Of a stretch of 64,000 nucleotides of DNA, positions 55,291 through 63,916 are shown piece after piece (position 1 is the stretch's first letter; every line of letters begins with the position of its first letter). The DNA is from Candidatus Microbacterium colombiense. GTDB taxonomy: Bacteria; Actinomycetota; Actinomycetes; Actinomycetales; Microbacteriaceae. The stretch lies in contig CP119308.1 of the NCBI GenBank assembly GCA_029203165.1, positions 1 through 64,000 of the forward strand, given 5' to 3'. The notes below the pieces were generated by a model. The model was not told where the DNA came from and did not search any database. It saw only the letters and a program-made list of their open reading frames with translations. The position numbers were made by a program, and so were the translations under genes.

Positions 55291-56922
55291 TCAGAGCGCC
55301 GTCTGGGGGATGTGCACGAGCTGCACGCCGCCCTCGGCGATCGCGTCGCGGATGCTCGACGCGATGTCGTCGCGTCGATCGACCCGGCGACCGACGCCAC
55401 CGAACGCCGTGGCGAGGGCGGCCCAGTCGGGCTGCACGAGGTCGACGCCGATCGGCGGCATGCCGCGGTCGATCTCGTTCTGGCGGATCTCGGCGTAGCC
55501 GCCGTTGTCGACGCACACGACCGTCACGTCGAGACGCTGTTCGACCGCCGTGACCAGCTCGTTCACGCAGAACATGAGCGCACCGTCGCCGATCACGGTG
55601 ACGACCGGGCGGTCGGTCTGCGCCACGCGGGCACCGATCGCGGCCGGCAGGCCGTAGCCGAGGGTCGCGTAGGTGGGCGTGTAGAGCAGGGAGTGTGGAT
55701 GCCGCTGTCGCAGCACGCTTCCGAGCGCCATGTAGACGATCTGGGAGGAGTCGCCCGCGACGATCGCGTCGTCGGGCAGTCCCTCGGCGATGATCTCGGC
55801 GAGCGCCACGGTCTCGGGTGCGGTAGCGCGCATCTCTTCGTCGATCGCGGCGCGGGCGGCATCGAGGTCGTGCGCCTGCCGCGAGGGCTCTTCGCCGAGG
55901 GCGGAGAGCAGCGCGGCGGTGACCGCGGTCGCATCGCCCCGGATCCCCACGGTCGACGCGAGGTTCTTGTCGAGCTGTGCGGCCGAGATGTCGATGCGCA
56001 CGACCGCCCCGCGCGCCTCGAGCCGCGGCGCCCACAGCTCGGCCTCGCCGAGCTTCGAGCCGATCACGAGCAGCGCGTCGGCATCCTCCGCGATCGCGCG
56101 GGCGGCGCCGAGGCGCAGGTTCGACCCGAGCGAGAGCGGATGCTGCTCCGACACCGTGCCCTTGCCGTTGAGCGTCGTGAGCACGGGGGCGCGGAGGCGC
56201 TCGGCGAGTGCGGTGACCTCGGCGGATGCGCGCGTGGCTCCGCCGCCGGCGACGATCACCGGGTTCCGCGCCGCGGTCAGCAGCCGCGCGGCCTCGGCGA
56301 TCGCGCCGGCATCACCGGGGGCTGGGGCTGGCAACGCACGCGCGCGGCGCTCCTCCGCGGGGACCCCGGCGGGCGCCTCCAGCACGTCGAGCGGGATCTC
56401 GATGTGCACGGGGCGCGGGCGCCCGGTGCGGAACAGCGTGAACGCATCGTGCACGGCTTCCACGGCCTCGGCGGCGGTCCTGACCCGCCGCGACCACTCG
56501 GCGATCGCGGCGACCATGGCCGACGCATCCTTCGTCTCGTGCAGCGTGCCGACATCGGCGAACTCCGCGCCCAGCGGGACGCCAGGCGAGAGCACGATCA
56601 TCGGCCGCGATTCGCAGAACGCGGTGCCGATCGCACTCATGGCGTTCTGCAGGCCCGGACCGGAGGTGGTGATGACCACGCCGGGCAGGCCGGTCTGCTG
56701 CGCCCAGCCGTCGGCGCCGTACCCGGAACCCTGCTCGTGCCGATTCGTCACCGCGCGGATGCCGAGACCTGCGAGCGGGCGGTAGAGCTCGAGATTGTGT
56801 GTGCCGGGGATGCCGAAGACCGCCGTCACGCCGTAGGCGCGGATGGTCTCCAGCACGGCCCGCCCTGCGGTGTCGGCGTACTGCTCCGTCTCTAGGGACT
56901 CCGTCGTCAGGGGCTCAGACAC
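55291..56922 (-). CDS. TPP-dependent enzyme (acetolactate synthase-like large subunit)
   Basis: This 543-residue ThDP enzyme has a catalytic Glu in NRHEQGSGYGADGW, a central FAD/UDP-like domain (about 190-330), and the ThDP motif TVIGDGALMFCVNELVTAVE at about 430. No small-subunit gene accompanies it. With an adjacent ureohydrolase it may be a 2-ketoarginine decarboxylase (AruI type) rather than an acetolactate synthase. The GTG at 56922 overlaps the amidohydrolase stop. Confidence 0.88.
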   Translation of the reverse strand: MSEPLTTESLETEQYADTAGRAVLETIRAYGVTAVFGIPGTHNLELYRPLAGLGIRAVTNRHEQGSGYGADGWAQQTGLPGVVITTSGPGLQNAMSAIGTAFCESRPMIVLSPGVPLGAEFADVGTLHETKDASAMVAAIAEWSRRVRTAAEAVEAVHDAFTLFRTGRPRPVHIEIPLDVLEAPAGVPAEERRARALPAPAPGDAGAIAEAARLLTAARNPVIVAGGGATRASAEVTALAERLRAPVLTTLNGKGTVSEQHPLSLGSNLRLGAARAIAEDADALLVIGSKLGEAELWAPRLEARGAVVRIDISAAQLDKNLASTVGIRGDATAVTAALLSALGEEPSRQAHDLDAARAAIDEEMRATAPETVALAEIIAEGLPDDAIVAGDSSQIVYMALGSVLRQRHPHSLLYTPTYATLGYGLPAAIGARVAQTDRPVVTVIGDGALMFCVNELVTAVEQRLDVTVVCVDNGGYAEIRQNEIDRGMPPIGVDLVQPDWAALATAFGGVGRRVDRRDDIASSIRDAIAEGGVQLVHIPQTAL

Positions 56923-58582
56923 GGTATCGGCGCTCCCCGTCTACCCAGGTCTCGCGCACGCTGATCGCGGAGATGTCCTCCGCCGGCACCGCGAGCGGGT
57001 CGTCTGACAGCACCGCGAAGTCGGCGTACTTGCCGACCTCGAGCGAACCGAGGTCGTCTTCGCGGCCGATCGAGATCGCGCCCTCGATGGTGTGCGCGCG
57101 CAGGGCGGCGAGCGCCGAGATCCGCAGATCGTCCGGGCCGAGCGTGTGCCCGCGCCGGGTGACACGGGTGACCGCGGCCTGGATGGCCTCGAGCGGGATG
57201 GGCTCGGCGACCGGAGCATCCGACGAGATCGTGATCGGCACGCCGGCCCGCTCGAACTCGCCCAGCGGGTTGAAGCGCTCGCCGGGAGTGCCGATGGCCT
57301 CCTCGACACCCTCGCCCCAGTTGAAGTAGTGCTGGGGCTGGTTCACGGGACGGATGCCGGAGACGGCCATCCGCTCGATCTGCTCGGGCGTCGGCAGACC
57401 GCAGTGCTCGATGCGGTGGCGGGCGTCGGCATCCGGATGCTCGGCGAGCGCGGCCTCGATCGCCGAGACGACCATCTCGATCGCGGTCGGCGACTGGGCG
57501 TGCGTCGCGGTCTGCAGGCCGGCGGCGTGCGCCTTGTGGATGAGGCCGGCGTACTCCGCGGGCTCGTGGTACAGCTGGCCGGTGCGGCACGGGTCACCCA
57601 CGTAACCGTCGGGGAAGTACGCGGTCCAGCCACCGAGCGTGCCGTCGGCGTAGAACTTGATGCCGGCGAAGCTCAGGTGCGCGTTGCCGAACTGGCCGAC
57701 CATGCCCATCTCCAGCGCCTCGTCGAGCAGATGCGACAGCAGGTACATCGACACCCGCAGTTCGAGGCGCCCGGCCTCGGCGAGGCGCAGGTACATGTCG
57801 AACTCGCGCCGCGTGACCTGGCAGTCGCCGATCGAGGTCACGCCACCGGCGAGGAAGCGCTGGGTCGCGGCATCCAGTTGACGCAGGTGCTCCTCCGGCT
57901 CGTCGGCGAGGTGGAAGTTCGGGCCGTGATGACCGATCTTCACACCGTGCACTCCCGTGAGGATGTTGCAGGCGGCATCCGAGAGCTCGCCGGTCAGCTC
58001 GCCGTCGGCGTCGCGGAAGAACTCCCCGCCGTCGGGGTTCGGGGTTTCGCGATCGACGCCGTTGCTGTCGAGCGTGAACGAGTTCACGACGCCGCCGTGG
58101 CCCGAGGCGTTCATGAGGTAGACCTCGCGGTCGGAGGCGACCTCGTCGAGCTCGAAGCGGGTGGGATGCCGCTTCTCGGCGAGGTTGCGCTGCTCGTAGC
58201 CGTAGCCGCGCACCGGGCGCCCCGCGGGGAGGTCGGCCGCCGCGGCGCGCAGCAGGGCGACGATCTCGGGGATGCTGCGGGCCTTCTCGGGCCCGCAGTC
58301 CACCCAGCTCATCATCTGCCCGAACATCAGCGGGTGCGCGTGCGCGTCGACGAATCCGGGGACGATCACGGCATCGCCGAGGTCGACCCGCTCCGGGGTG
58401 AACCCACCCCGTTCGGCCGCGGCCTCGCACTCGGCGGGGGTGCCGATCGCGAGGATCCGTCCGCGATCCGTGAGCACCGCCGTCGCGGTCGACGACGCGG
58501 CATCCGCGGTGTGGATCGCTCGGGCCGTGATCAGTCGCGGCTCGGTCTGGGCGGAACGGTCGAAGGGGGTGAGCTTTCTCAT
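56915..58582 (-). CDS. Amidohydrolase family 3 (YtcJ-like)
   Basis: This 555-residue amidohydrolase has an N-terminal beta-sandwich and a metal-dependent TIM barrel. HxH is in VPGFVDAHAHP (near 80), with other ligand candidates in ATHAQS, RHRIEHCGLP and TISSDAPVAEP. YtcJ-like enzymes hydrolyse amide or formamide bonds. Its start overlaps the MHS transporter (ATGA), so the imported compound may be its substrate. There is no signal peptide. Confidence 0.88.
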   Translation of the reverse strand: MRKLTPFDRSAQTEPRLITARAIHTADAASSTATAVLTDRGRILAIGTPAECEAAAERGGFTPERVDLGDAVIVPGFVDAHAHPLMFGQMMSWVDCGPEKARSIPEIVALLRAAAADLPAGRPVRGYGYEQRNLAEKRHPTRFELDEVASDREVYLMNASGHGGVVNSFTLDSNGVDRETPNPDGGEFFRDADGELTGELSDAACNILTGVHGVKIGHHGPNFHLADEPEEHLRQLDAATQRFLAGGVTSIGDCQVTRREFDMYLRLAEAGRLELRVSMYLLSHLLDEALEMGMVGQFGNAHLSFAGIKFYADGTLGGWTAYFPDGYVGDPCRTGQLYHEPAEYAGLIHKAHAAGLQTATHAQSPTAIEMVVSAIEAALAEHPDADARHRIEHCGLPTPEQIERMAVSGIRPVNQPQHYFNWGEGVEEAIGTPGERFNPLGEFERAGVPITISSDAPVAEPIPLEAIQAAVTRVTRRGHTLGPDDLRISALAALRAHTIEGAISIGREDDLGSLEVGKYADFAVLSDDPLAVPAEDISAISVRETWVDGERRYRV

Positions 58583-59901
58583 GGCAGCCTGTTCGCGGTC
58601 GTGTCGGTGCGGGCGGTGAACGAGGCCGTGACGGGCGCCTCATCGGAATGCTGCGGGGCGAGCTTCGTGCAGATGCCGGCGATGATGGCCATGCCGGCGA
58701 ACATCGCCAGCACCGACCAGATGTTGCCGGTCCACGCGATGAGCTGCGTCGCGAACCACGGCGAGAAGCCGGCCCAGATCGCCGCGCCGACGCCGTATGA
58801 CAGCGCGATGGAGGTGTAGCGCGACTGCGGGCGGAACATCTGTGCGAGCAGCGCCGCGATCGGGGCGTAGGTGGCGCTCATGGCGATGCGCACCAGGGAG
58901 GCGAACAGGAAGATGAGCGGTTCGACGCGCCCCGGCATGACGAGCATGAACGGCACGAAGGTGAGCACCGAGGTGATCAGACCGATGTACATCACGTTCT
59001 TGCGCCCCCACTTGTCGCCCAGCCAGGCGATGGGAAGGGTCACGACGAACTCCACGAAGGAGGCGATCGTCATGGCATCGAGGATGACCTGCTCGCTGAT
59101 CGCGATGGTGTCGCCCGTGGCGTAGGCGGTCGCGAACGTGGTGGCGAGGTAGTAGCCGCCGGTCGAGATCGGCAGGATACCGATGCCGAGCAGGATCGGA
59201 CGCCAGTTGGTGCGCAGTGCGTAGGCGAGCGGCATGGACTGCTTGCGGCCCTCGACCTTCTTCTCGAAGACCGGCGTCTCCTCGACGCGGTACCGCACCC
59301 AGAAGCCGACGCCGACCAGCACGATCGACAGCAGGAACGGGATGCGCCATCCGCCGTTCATGATGAAGTCGTCGCCGACGCGCGACATGATCGCGAAGAT
59401 GCCCGAGGCGAGCAGGGCACCCGCCGGGTTGCCGAGCTGCGTGAATCCGCCGTAGAAGGTCTTCGACTTCTCGGGGGCGTGCTCGACGCTCATCAGCACC
59501 GCGCCACCCCACTCGCCGCCGACCGCGAGGCCCTGTACCGCCCGCAGGAGGATCAGCAGGATCGGCGCCAGGATGCCGATGTTCTCGTAGGTGGGGAGGC
59601 AGCCGACCAGCACGGTCGCCGCGCCCATCAGCAGCAGGGTGATGACCAGCGAGGTGCGCCGGCCGAGCTTGTCGCCGATGTGGCCGAAGATGATGCCACC
59701 GAGGGGGCGCACGAGGAAGGCGACCGCGAACGTCGCGAACGCCGCGGCGGTCTCGGCGAGCCGGTCGCCGCTCGGGAAGAACAGCGGACCGAACACGAGG
59801 GCGGCGGCCGTCGCGTAGACGTAGAAGTCGTACCACTCGATGGTGGTGCCGACGAAGGCCGCGAAGCCTGCGCGTCGCGCCTTGGTATGGGTGGAAGTCA
59901 T
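58579..59901 (-). CDS. MHS-family MFS transporter
   Basis: This 440-residue metabolite:H+ symporter family protein has 12 spans. The start GTTIEWYDFYVYATAAALVF is typical of MHS members, as is GHIGDKLGRRTSLVITLLLM (motif A). It imports organic acids, betaines or related compounds. It is the first gene of the operon that includes an amidohydrolase, TPP enzyme and ureohydrolase, and it faces an Lrp-type regulator. Confidence 0.9.
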   Translation of the reverse strand: MTSTHTKARRAGFAAFVGTTIEWYDFYVYATAAALVFGPLFFPSGDRLAETAAAFATFAVAFLVRPLGGIIFGHIGDKLGRRTSLVITLLLMGAATVLVGCLPTYENIGILAPILLILLRAVQGLAVGGEWGGAVLMSVEHAPEKSKTFYGGFTQLGNPAGALLASGIFAIMSRVGDDFIMNGGWRIPFLLSIVLVGVGFWVRYRVEETPVFEKKVEGRKQSMPLAYALRTNWRPILLGIGILPISTGGYYLATTFATAYATGDTIAISEQVILDAMTIASFVEFVVTLPIAWLGDKWGRKNVMYIGLITSVLTFVPFMLVMPGRVEPLIFLFASLVRIAMSATYAPIAALLAQMFRPQSRYTSIALSYGVGAAIWAGFSPWFATQLIAWTGNIWSVLAMFAGMAIIAGICTKLAPQHSDEAPVTASFTARTDTTANRLP

Positions 59902-59979
59902 GTGAGACCCGCTCCTTTGCGGAAGATGTCGGATAGCGAAGGATGCTACGGCTGCTCGGCGGGGTCAGGCAAGGGCAGA

Positions 59980-60009
59980 ACTCCAGCGAGAATGCTCATT
60001 CACTGGAGT
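59980..60009. promoter_or_regulatory. Inverted repeat between the MHS operon and lrp-type gene
   Basis: ACTCCAG (59980-59986) and CTGGAGT (60003-60009) are perfect arms 16 bp apart, with an inner GAATG-CT-CATTC. This spacing suits an Lrp/AsnC site. It lies upstream of a possible minus-strand -35 TTGCCT / -10 TAGCAT pair for the MHS operon. Confidence 0.55.
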
Positions 60010-60038
60010 ATTGACAGCCAGAACCGACAATACGCACC

Positions 60039-60067
60039 TTCACATCCATCCATTCACCTCCTACACT
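60039..60067 (+). promoter_or_regulatory. Promoter of the lrp-type gene
   Basis: TTCACA (60039-60044) and TACACT (60062-60067) are separated by 17 bp, a well-spaced sigma-A promoter. It gives a 5' leader of about 45 nt before the ATG at 60123. Confidence 0.6.
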
Positions 60068-60122
60068 GAACATGCGCGCCGACTGGCGTGCGTTCGCGGG
60101 AAAGTGACCACGAGGCGAATCC

Positions 60123-61016
60123 ATGGACTTCGACGCCGAACTCATCCGAGCCCTGCAGGAGGACGGACGCGCGAGCATCCGCTCCCTGTCGCTGCGCCTC
60201 GGGCAGTCCCGGGCCGCCGTCGCCGCTCGACTGCGCAGCATGCTCGACGACCGCACCGTGCGCGTGGTGGCCGCCGTCGACCCCGTCTTCCTGGGCCAGC
60301 ACGTGCTCGCGCATGTGTCGATCCGCACCGACGGCACGGTCGAGGCCGTCGCCGAGCATCTGCGCGACATGCACGAGACCGTGCTCGTGTCGGCGGTCGG
60401 AGGGTCGCACGATCTCGTGACCGAGGTGCGGCTGGGCTCGATGGAGGATCTGCACGACCTTCTGGCCCGGATCAGGGCGATCGCCGGGGTGCTCGACATC
60501 AACACGATCATCTACTCGACCGTGGTGAAGGGGTTCTTCGTCTCGGAGTACCACGGCGATGTGACCCTCGACGCGATCGATGAGGCGTTGATCGAGAGGT
60601 TGCAGGTCGACGGTCGCACCAGTTTCCGCGCACTGGGTGAGGCTGTGCGCCTCTCCCCCTCGGCGGTGGCGACACGGGTGCAGCGGCTGATCGACGGTGG
60701 AGTGATCAAGATCAGCGCGGTCGAGGCTCGCGGGCTCGCGCACCGCCAGCTGTCGATGGGCGTCGGGCTGAACCTGAACCACGATGATGACAGCGTGATC
60801 GAGGCGCTGCGCACCGGTCGCGGCGTCGACTTCGCCGCCCGCACCCTCGGCCGTTTCGATGCGGTGGCCACGCTCGTCGAACCGTCCGCCGGGGCGCTCT
60901 ACGAGAGCCTGGAGCGGCTGCGGTCACTCCCTGGCGTCACGCGTATCGAGGCCTGGCTGCACCTCGCCGTGCTCAAGGAGGAGTACGCGCGCACGCTGCG
61001 CGCCCCGCAGCTGTAG
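60123..61016 (+). CDS. Lrp/AsnC-family regulator with two HTH domains
   Basis: This 297-residue protein has two tandem Lrp-type HTH units: FDAELIRALQEDGRASIRSL at the start and AIDEALIERLQVDGRTSFRA near 155. Each is followed by an RAM/AsnC-like ligand domain (about 65-140 and 210-290). It is thus a fused double Lrp, roughly twice the family's usual length. It is divergent from the MHS-amidohydrolase-TPP-ureohydrolase operon and is the likely regulator, sensing an amino acid-like molecule. Confidence 0.88.
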   Translation: MDFDAELIRALQEDGRASIRSLSLRLGQSRAAVAARLRSMLDDRTVRVVAAVDPVFLGQHVLAHVSIRTDGTVEAVAEHLRDMHETVLVSAVGGSHDLVTEVRLGSMEDLHDLLARIRAIAGVLDINTIIYSTVVKGFFVSEYHGDVTLDAIDEALIERLQVDGRTSFRALGEAVRLSPSAVATRVQRLIDGGVIKISAVEARGLAHRQLSMGVGLNLNHDDDSVIEALRTGRGVDFAARTLGRFDAVATLVEPSAGALYESLERLRSLPGVTRIEAWLHLAVLKEEYARTLRAPQL

Positions 61017-61067
61017 CGGCCGCGCAAGGGGGTGGCGTCGACGCGCGACGGGACGGATGGTGGAGGC

Positions 61068-61628
61068 ATGACGGATGCCGAGAAGCCGGAGCGCACCGAC
61101 GACGGACACCACATCATCGTGGGCGGACGCCGGTGGCGGGCGACCGACCCCTCGATCCCGGAGAAGCTGCGCCAGGAGTTGGTCGACGAACTGATGGCCG
61201 CGCGGCGGGCGGTGAAGGCATCCGAACCGGACGCACGGAGCCGTGTGCACGACGCGAAGACCGCACTCGGCGAGAGGGGCGCACCGTGGTGGGAGGAGCC
61301 GTCCGACGCCGAGTTCGCCGAGCGGGCGGCGGCGACGATCCGCGCCCTGACCCGCAAGCGTGTCGAGTCGTCGATCTGCCCGAGCGATGTCGCCCGCGCG
61401 ATCGGCGGCGACGCGTGGCGTGCGCGGATGGCCGATGTGCGCCGCGTCACCGGGGAGCTGGCGGCACGCGGCGACGTGGTCGTGACGCAGAAGGGCGAGC
61501 CGGTGCAGATCGCCGAGACCCGAGGACCGATGCGCATCAGTCGCCAGTCGGGCCCCTCTGCTCCCGGGGATCCTGACCGGCGCGCCGTCACCGCCCGTTC
61601 ACCCGGCACCGCCAGACTGCGAGCATGA
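61068..61628 (+). CDS. DUF3253 protein, HTH-like fold
   Basis: This 186-residue protein contains a DUF3253-like part (FAERAAATIRALTRKRVESS, ICPSDVARAIGGDAWRARMA) predicted to be a winged-helix domain. An N-terminal WRATDPSIPEKLRQELVDEL helix-rich part and a basic C-terminal tail flank it. GGAGG precedes ATG 61068 closely. Function is unknown. The stop overlaps the next gene by four bases. Confidence 0.72.
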   Translation: MTDAEKPERTDDGHHIIVGGRRWRATDPSIPEKLRQELVDELMAARRAVKASEPDARSRVHDAKTALGERGAPWWEEPSDAEFAERAAATIRALTRKRVESSICPSDVARAIGGDAWRARMADVRRVTGELAARGDVVVTQKGEPVQIAETRGPMRISRQSGPSAPGDPDRRAVTARSPGTARLRA

Positions 61629-63031
61629 GCGATCCCGAATCTCGCCCCGTCGTTCCCGAGCCCCCGGCCGTCGCCAACAGCGGCGCTGTCGGCGTGATCG
61701 GGCTCGAACTGCGCGGCGAGACGCCAGCCCCGAAGAAGCAGGTGTATTCCTGGGCGCTGTGGGACTGGGCGACGCAGCCGTTCAACACGGTCATCCTCAC
61801 GTTCGTGTTCACGGCGCTGTACCTCGTGGGCGCCGGGTTCCTGCCGCCGGAGATCGCCTCGCTCGACGAGAACGATCCCGTCCGACTCGCGGCCGAGGCC
61901 GACCTGGCATCGGGGCTCGGGCTGGGGTCGACGATCGCCGCGTTCGGGATCCTGCTGCTCGCTCCGGTGCTCGGTCAACGGGCGGATGCCGCCGGGCGTC
62001 AGAAGCTCTGGCTGGGCATCGGCACCGGCGCGCTGGTGTTCTGCATGCTCGGCCTCTGGTTCGTGACTCCGACCCCGAGCCTGTTCTGGCTGGGCGTCGC
62101 GCTGATCTCCGCCGCGACGGTGTTCCAGGAGATCGCCGCGGTCAACTCGAACGCCATGCTGATCGGCATCGCGAATCCGAAGAACGTCGGCCGCATCTCC
62201 GGCCTCGGCTGGGGCTTCGGCTACCTCGGCGGCATCATCGCGCTCGTGATCGTGGTCGTGCTCGACACCTTCGACTGGTTCGGGATGTCGACCGACAACG
62301 GGCTCGCCTACCGACTCATCGCCGTCGGCTGCGCGGTGTGGGCGATCATCTTCAGCATCCCGATCTTCCTCAACGTGCCCGAGCCCTCGCTCGGCCGCCC
62401 CGAGCGCAAGGTCGGATTCTTCCGCTCGTACGTGCTGCTCGTCACCGACATCCGCGGCCTCTACCGCGACCCTGAGACCCGCCCCACGTTCTGGTACCTG
62501 CTCTCGAGCGCCGTCTTCCGTGACGGTCTCGGCGGCGTCTTCGCCTTCGGGGCCATCATCGGCACCGCCGTGTTCAACTTCGGCACGCAGGACATCATCA
62601 TCTTCGGCATCGCCGCGAACCTGATCGCCGGCGTCTCGACGATCCTCGCCGGGCGCCTCGATGACAGGGTCGGACCGAAGCGCATCATCCTCGCCTCGAT
62701 CGGGTCGATGATCGTCGCCGGACTCGCGGTGTTCCTGTTGCGCGACGGCGGCTCGATGGTGTTCTGGATCGGTGGACTCATCCTGTGCGCGTTCGTCGGG
62801 CCGGCGCAGGCCGCAGCCCGCTCGTTCCTCGCGCGGGTCACCCCGGCAGGACGCGAGGGCGAGATCTTCGGCCTCTACGCCACGACCGGCCGCGCGGCGA
62901 GCTGGATGGCATCCGGCGCCTGGACGGTCCTGATCGTGCTGACGAGCCAGACCGCCTTCGGCATCCTGGGCATCATGGTGGTGCTGATCGTCGGATTCCT
63001 GCTGCTGCTCCCGGTGAAGGCTCCCCGCTGA
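61625..63031 (+). CDS. UMF1/Atg22-like MFS transporter
   Basis: This 468-residue membrane protein has 12 predicted spans. WALWDWATQPFNTVILTFVF near residue 43 is typical of UMF1/Atg22-type MFS proteins. A later GRLDDRVGPKRIILASIGSM is its motif A. Members export amino acids or other solutes. It is coupled to the DUF3253 gene by an ATGA overlap, so the two are probably co-expressed. Confidence 0.88.
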   Translation: MSDPESRPVVPEPPAVANSGAVGVIGLELRGETPAPKKQVYSWALWDWATQPFNTVILTFVFTALYLVGAGFLPPEIASLDENDPVRLAAEADLASGLGLGSTIAAFGILLLAPVLGQRADAAGRQKLWLGIGTGALVFCMLGLWFVTPTPSLFWLGVALISAATVFQEIAAVNSNAMLIGIANPKNVGRISGLGWGFGYLGGIIALVIVVVLDTFDWFGMSTDNGLAYRLIAVGCAVWAIIFSIPIFLNVPEPSLGRPERKVGFFRSYVLLVTDIRGLYRDPETRPTFWYLLSSAVFRDGLGGVFAFGAIIGTAVFNFGTQDIIIFGIAANLIAGVSTILAGRLDDRVGPKRIILASIGSMIVAGLAVFLLRDGGSMVFWIGGLILCAFVGPAQAAARSFLARVTPAGREGEIFGLYATTGRAASWMASGAWTVLIVLTSQTAFGILGIMVVLIVGFLLLLPVKAPR

Positions 63032-63079
63032 CCCGGATTCCACTCTGACCCGGAGTCCCACTGACCAGGGTTTCCGCGG

Positions 63080-63580
63080 TCAGACGATCGTCTTGCGGGC
63101 ATCGGCCAACAGGAGGTACAGCGTTGGATCCTGACCCGGGAACCGCGTGAACCCGAAGCGCTCGTAGAACGGGACCACCTTTTCGGTCATGGCGTGCACG
63201 AGGATCGCGCGGATGCCGATCGCCTCGGCGGCCTCGATGGCCCGCACCGTCGCGTGCTGCAGGAGGGATGCTCCGAGCCCGCGCCCGGCGAACGCCTCGT
63301 CGATCGCGAGGCGACCGAGCAGGACCACCGGTATCGCGTCGGGCTGCTGGCGGGAGAGGTCCGTCGGCACCTCATCGCGGACGACCGAGCTGGACGACAG
63401 GCAGTAGTAGCCGGCGACCCGTCCGTCGCGGGTGATCGACACCATCGCGCGCGAGGCACCTGAGCGTTCATTGCCTCGAGCCCTCCCGCGCAGCCATGCG
63501 TCGAGTTGCTCCTGGCCGCAGTGGAAGTCGCCGACTCTGTCTCCGGCGGCGAGCGGCCGAGGACGCAGGAACTCAGTCAA
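63080..63580 (-). CDS. GNAT-type toxin (TacT-like)
   Basis: This 166-residue GNAT acetyltransferase has RLAIDEAFAGRGLGASLLQH (acetyl-CoA loop) and PFYERFGFTRFPG with the catalytic Tyr. The N-terminus FLRPRPLAAGDRVGDFHCGQ matches TacT-like toxins, which acetylate aminoacyl-tRNA. The start is TTG 63580, inside the antitoxin's last codons (8-bp overlap), the standard layout for such pairs. The second gene of the module encodes the toxin. Confidence 0.87.
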   Translation of the reverse strand: MTEFLRPRPLAAGDRVGDFHCGQEQLDAWLRGRARGNERSGASRAMVSITRDGRVAGYYCLSSSSVVRDEVPTDLSRQQPDAIPVVLLGRLAIDEAFAGRGLGASLLQHATVRAIEAAEAIGIRAILVHAMTEKVVPFYERFGFTRFPGQDPTLYLLLADARKTIV

Positions 63581-63848
63581 CGAACACGGACTCCCGCGCG
63601 AGCAGGTCACGCAACTGGTCGATGCTCCGCGGTGGCCGGTCGAGCACCTCGATGAACGCGTCGAACTGGATCGCATCGACCCGCAGCTGCCGATCGCGCT
63701 GGATCACCTCTTCCGCACGCTCCATCAACGCGTCGGCGGAGAAGTCGGTGACCGATCGGCCCTGCAGCGCGGCCGCCTGCTCGATCGCCGCCTTCTGAGC
63801 AGACGTCACGCGCAGCTCGATTCGTCGATCCTTCAGAGGGGCAGCCAT
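63573..63848 (-). CDS. DUF1778-type antitoxin (TacA-like)
   Basis: This 91-residue antitoxin has an N-terminal ribbon-helix-helix (RRIELRVTSAQKAAIEQAAA) and a C-terminal toxin-binding part (FDAFIEVLDRPPRSIDQLRD). TACACT (63855-63860) lies 6 nt before the ATG at 63848, so the message is leaderless. A 21-bp inverted repeat over this promoter suggests autorepression with the toxin. Confidence 0.87.
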   Translation of the reverse strand: MAAPLKDRRIELRVTSAQKAAIEQAAALQGRSVTDFSADALMERAEEVIQRDRQLRVDAIQFDAFIEVLDRPPRSIDQLRDLLARESVFVD

Positions 63849-63856
63849 GAACGGAG

Positions 63857-63877
63857 TGTACGGCAGATCTCCGTACA
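63857..63877. promoter_or_regulatory. TacA autoregulatory operator
   Basis: TGTACGG-N7-CCGTACA is a perfect inverted repeat with an AGATCT core. It overlaps the antitoxin -10 at 63855-63860. It fits the paired half-sites bound by ribbon-helix-helix antitoxins. Confidence 0.7.
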
Positions 63878-63916
63878 TGACGAGGATCCTTTCGTGCACG
63901 GGAGTAGCCTGACCGC

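Noticed and set aside
55291..56922. Branched-chain amino acid acetolactate synthase (ilvB)
   Set aside because: No ilvN or ilvC follows, and the operon neighbours are a transporter, amidohydrolase and ureohydrolase, so a catabolic role is more likely.
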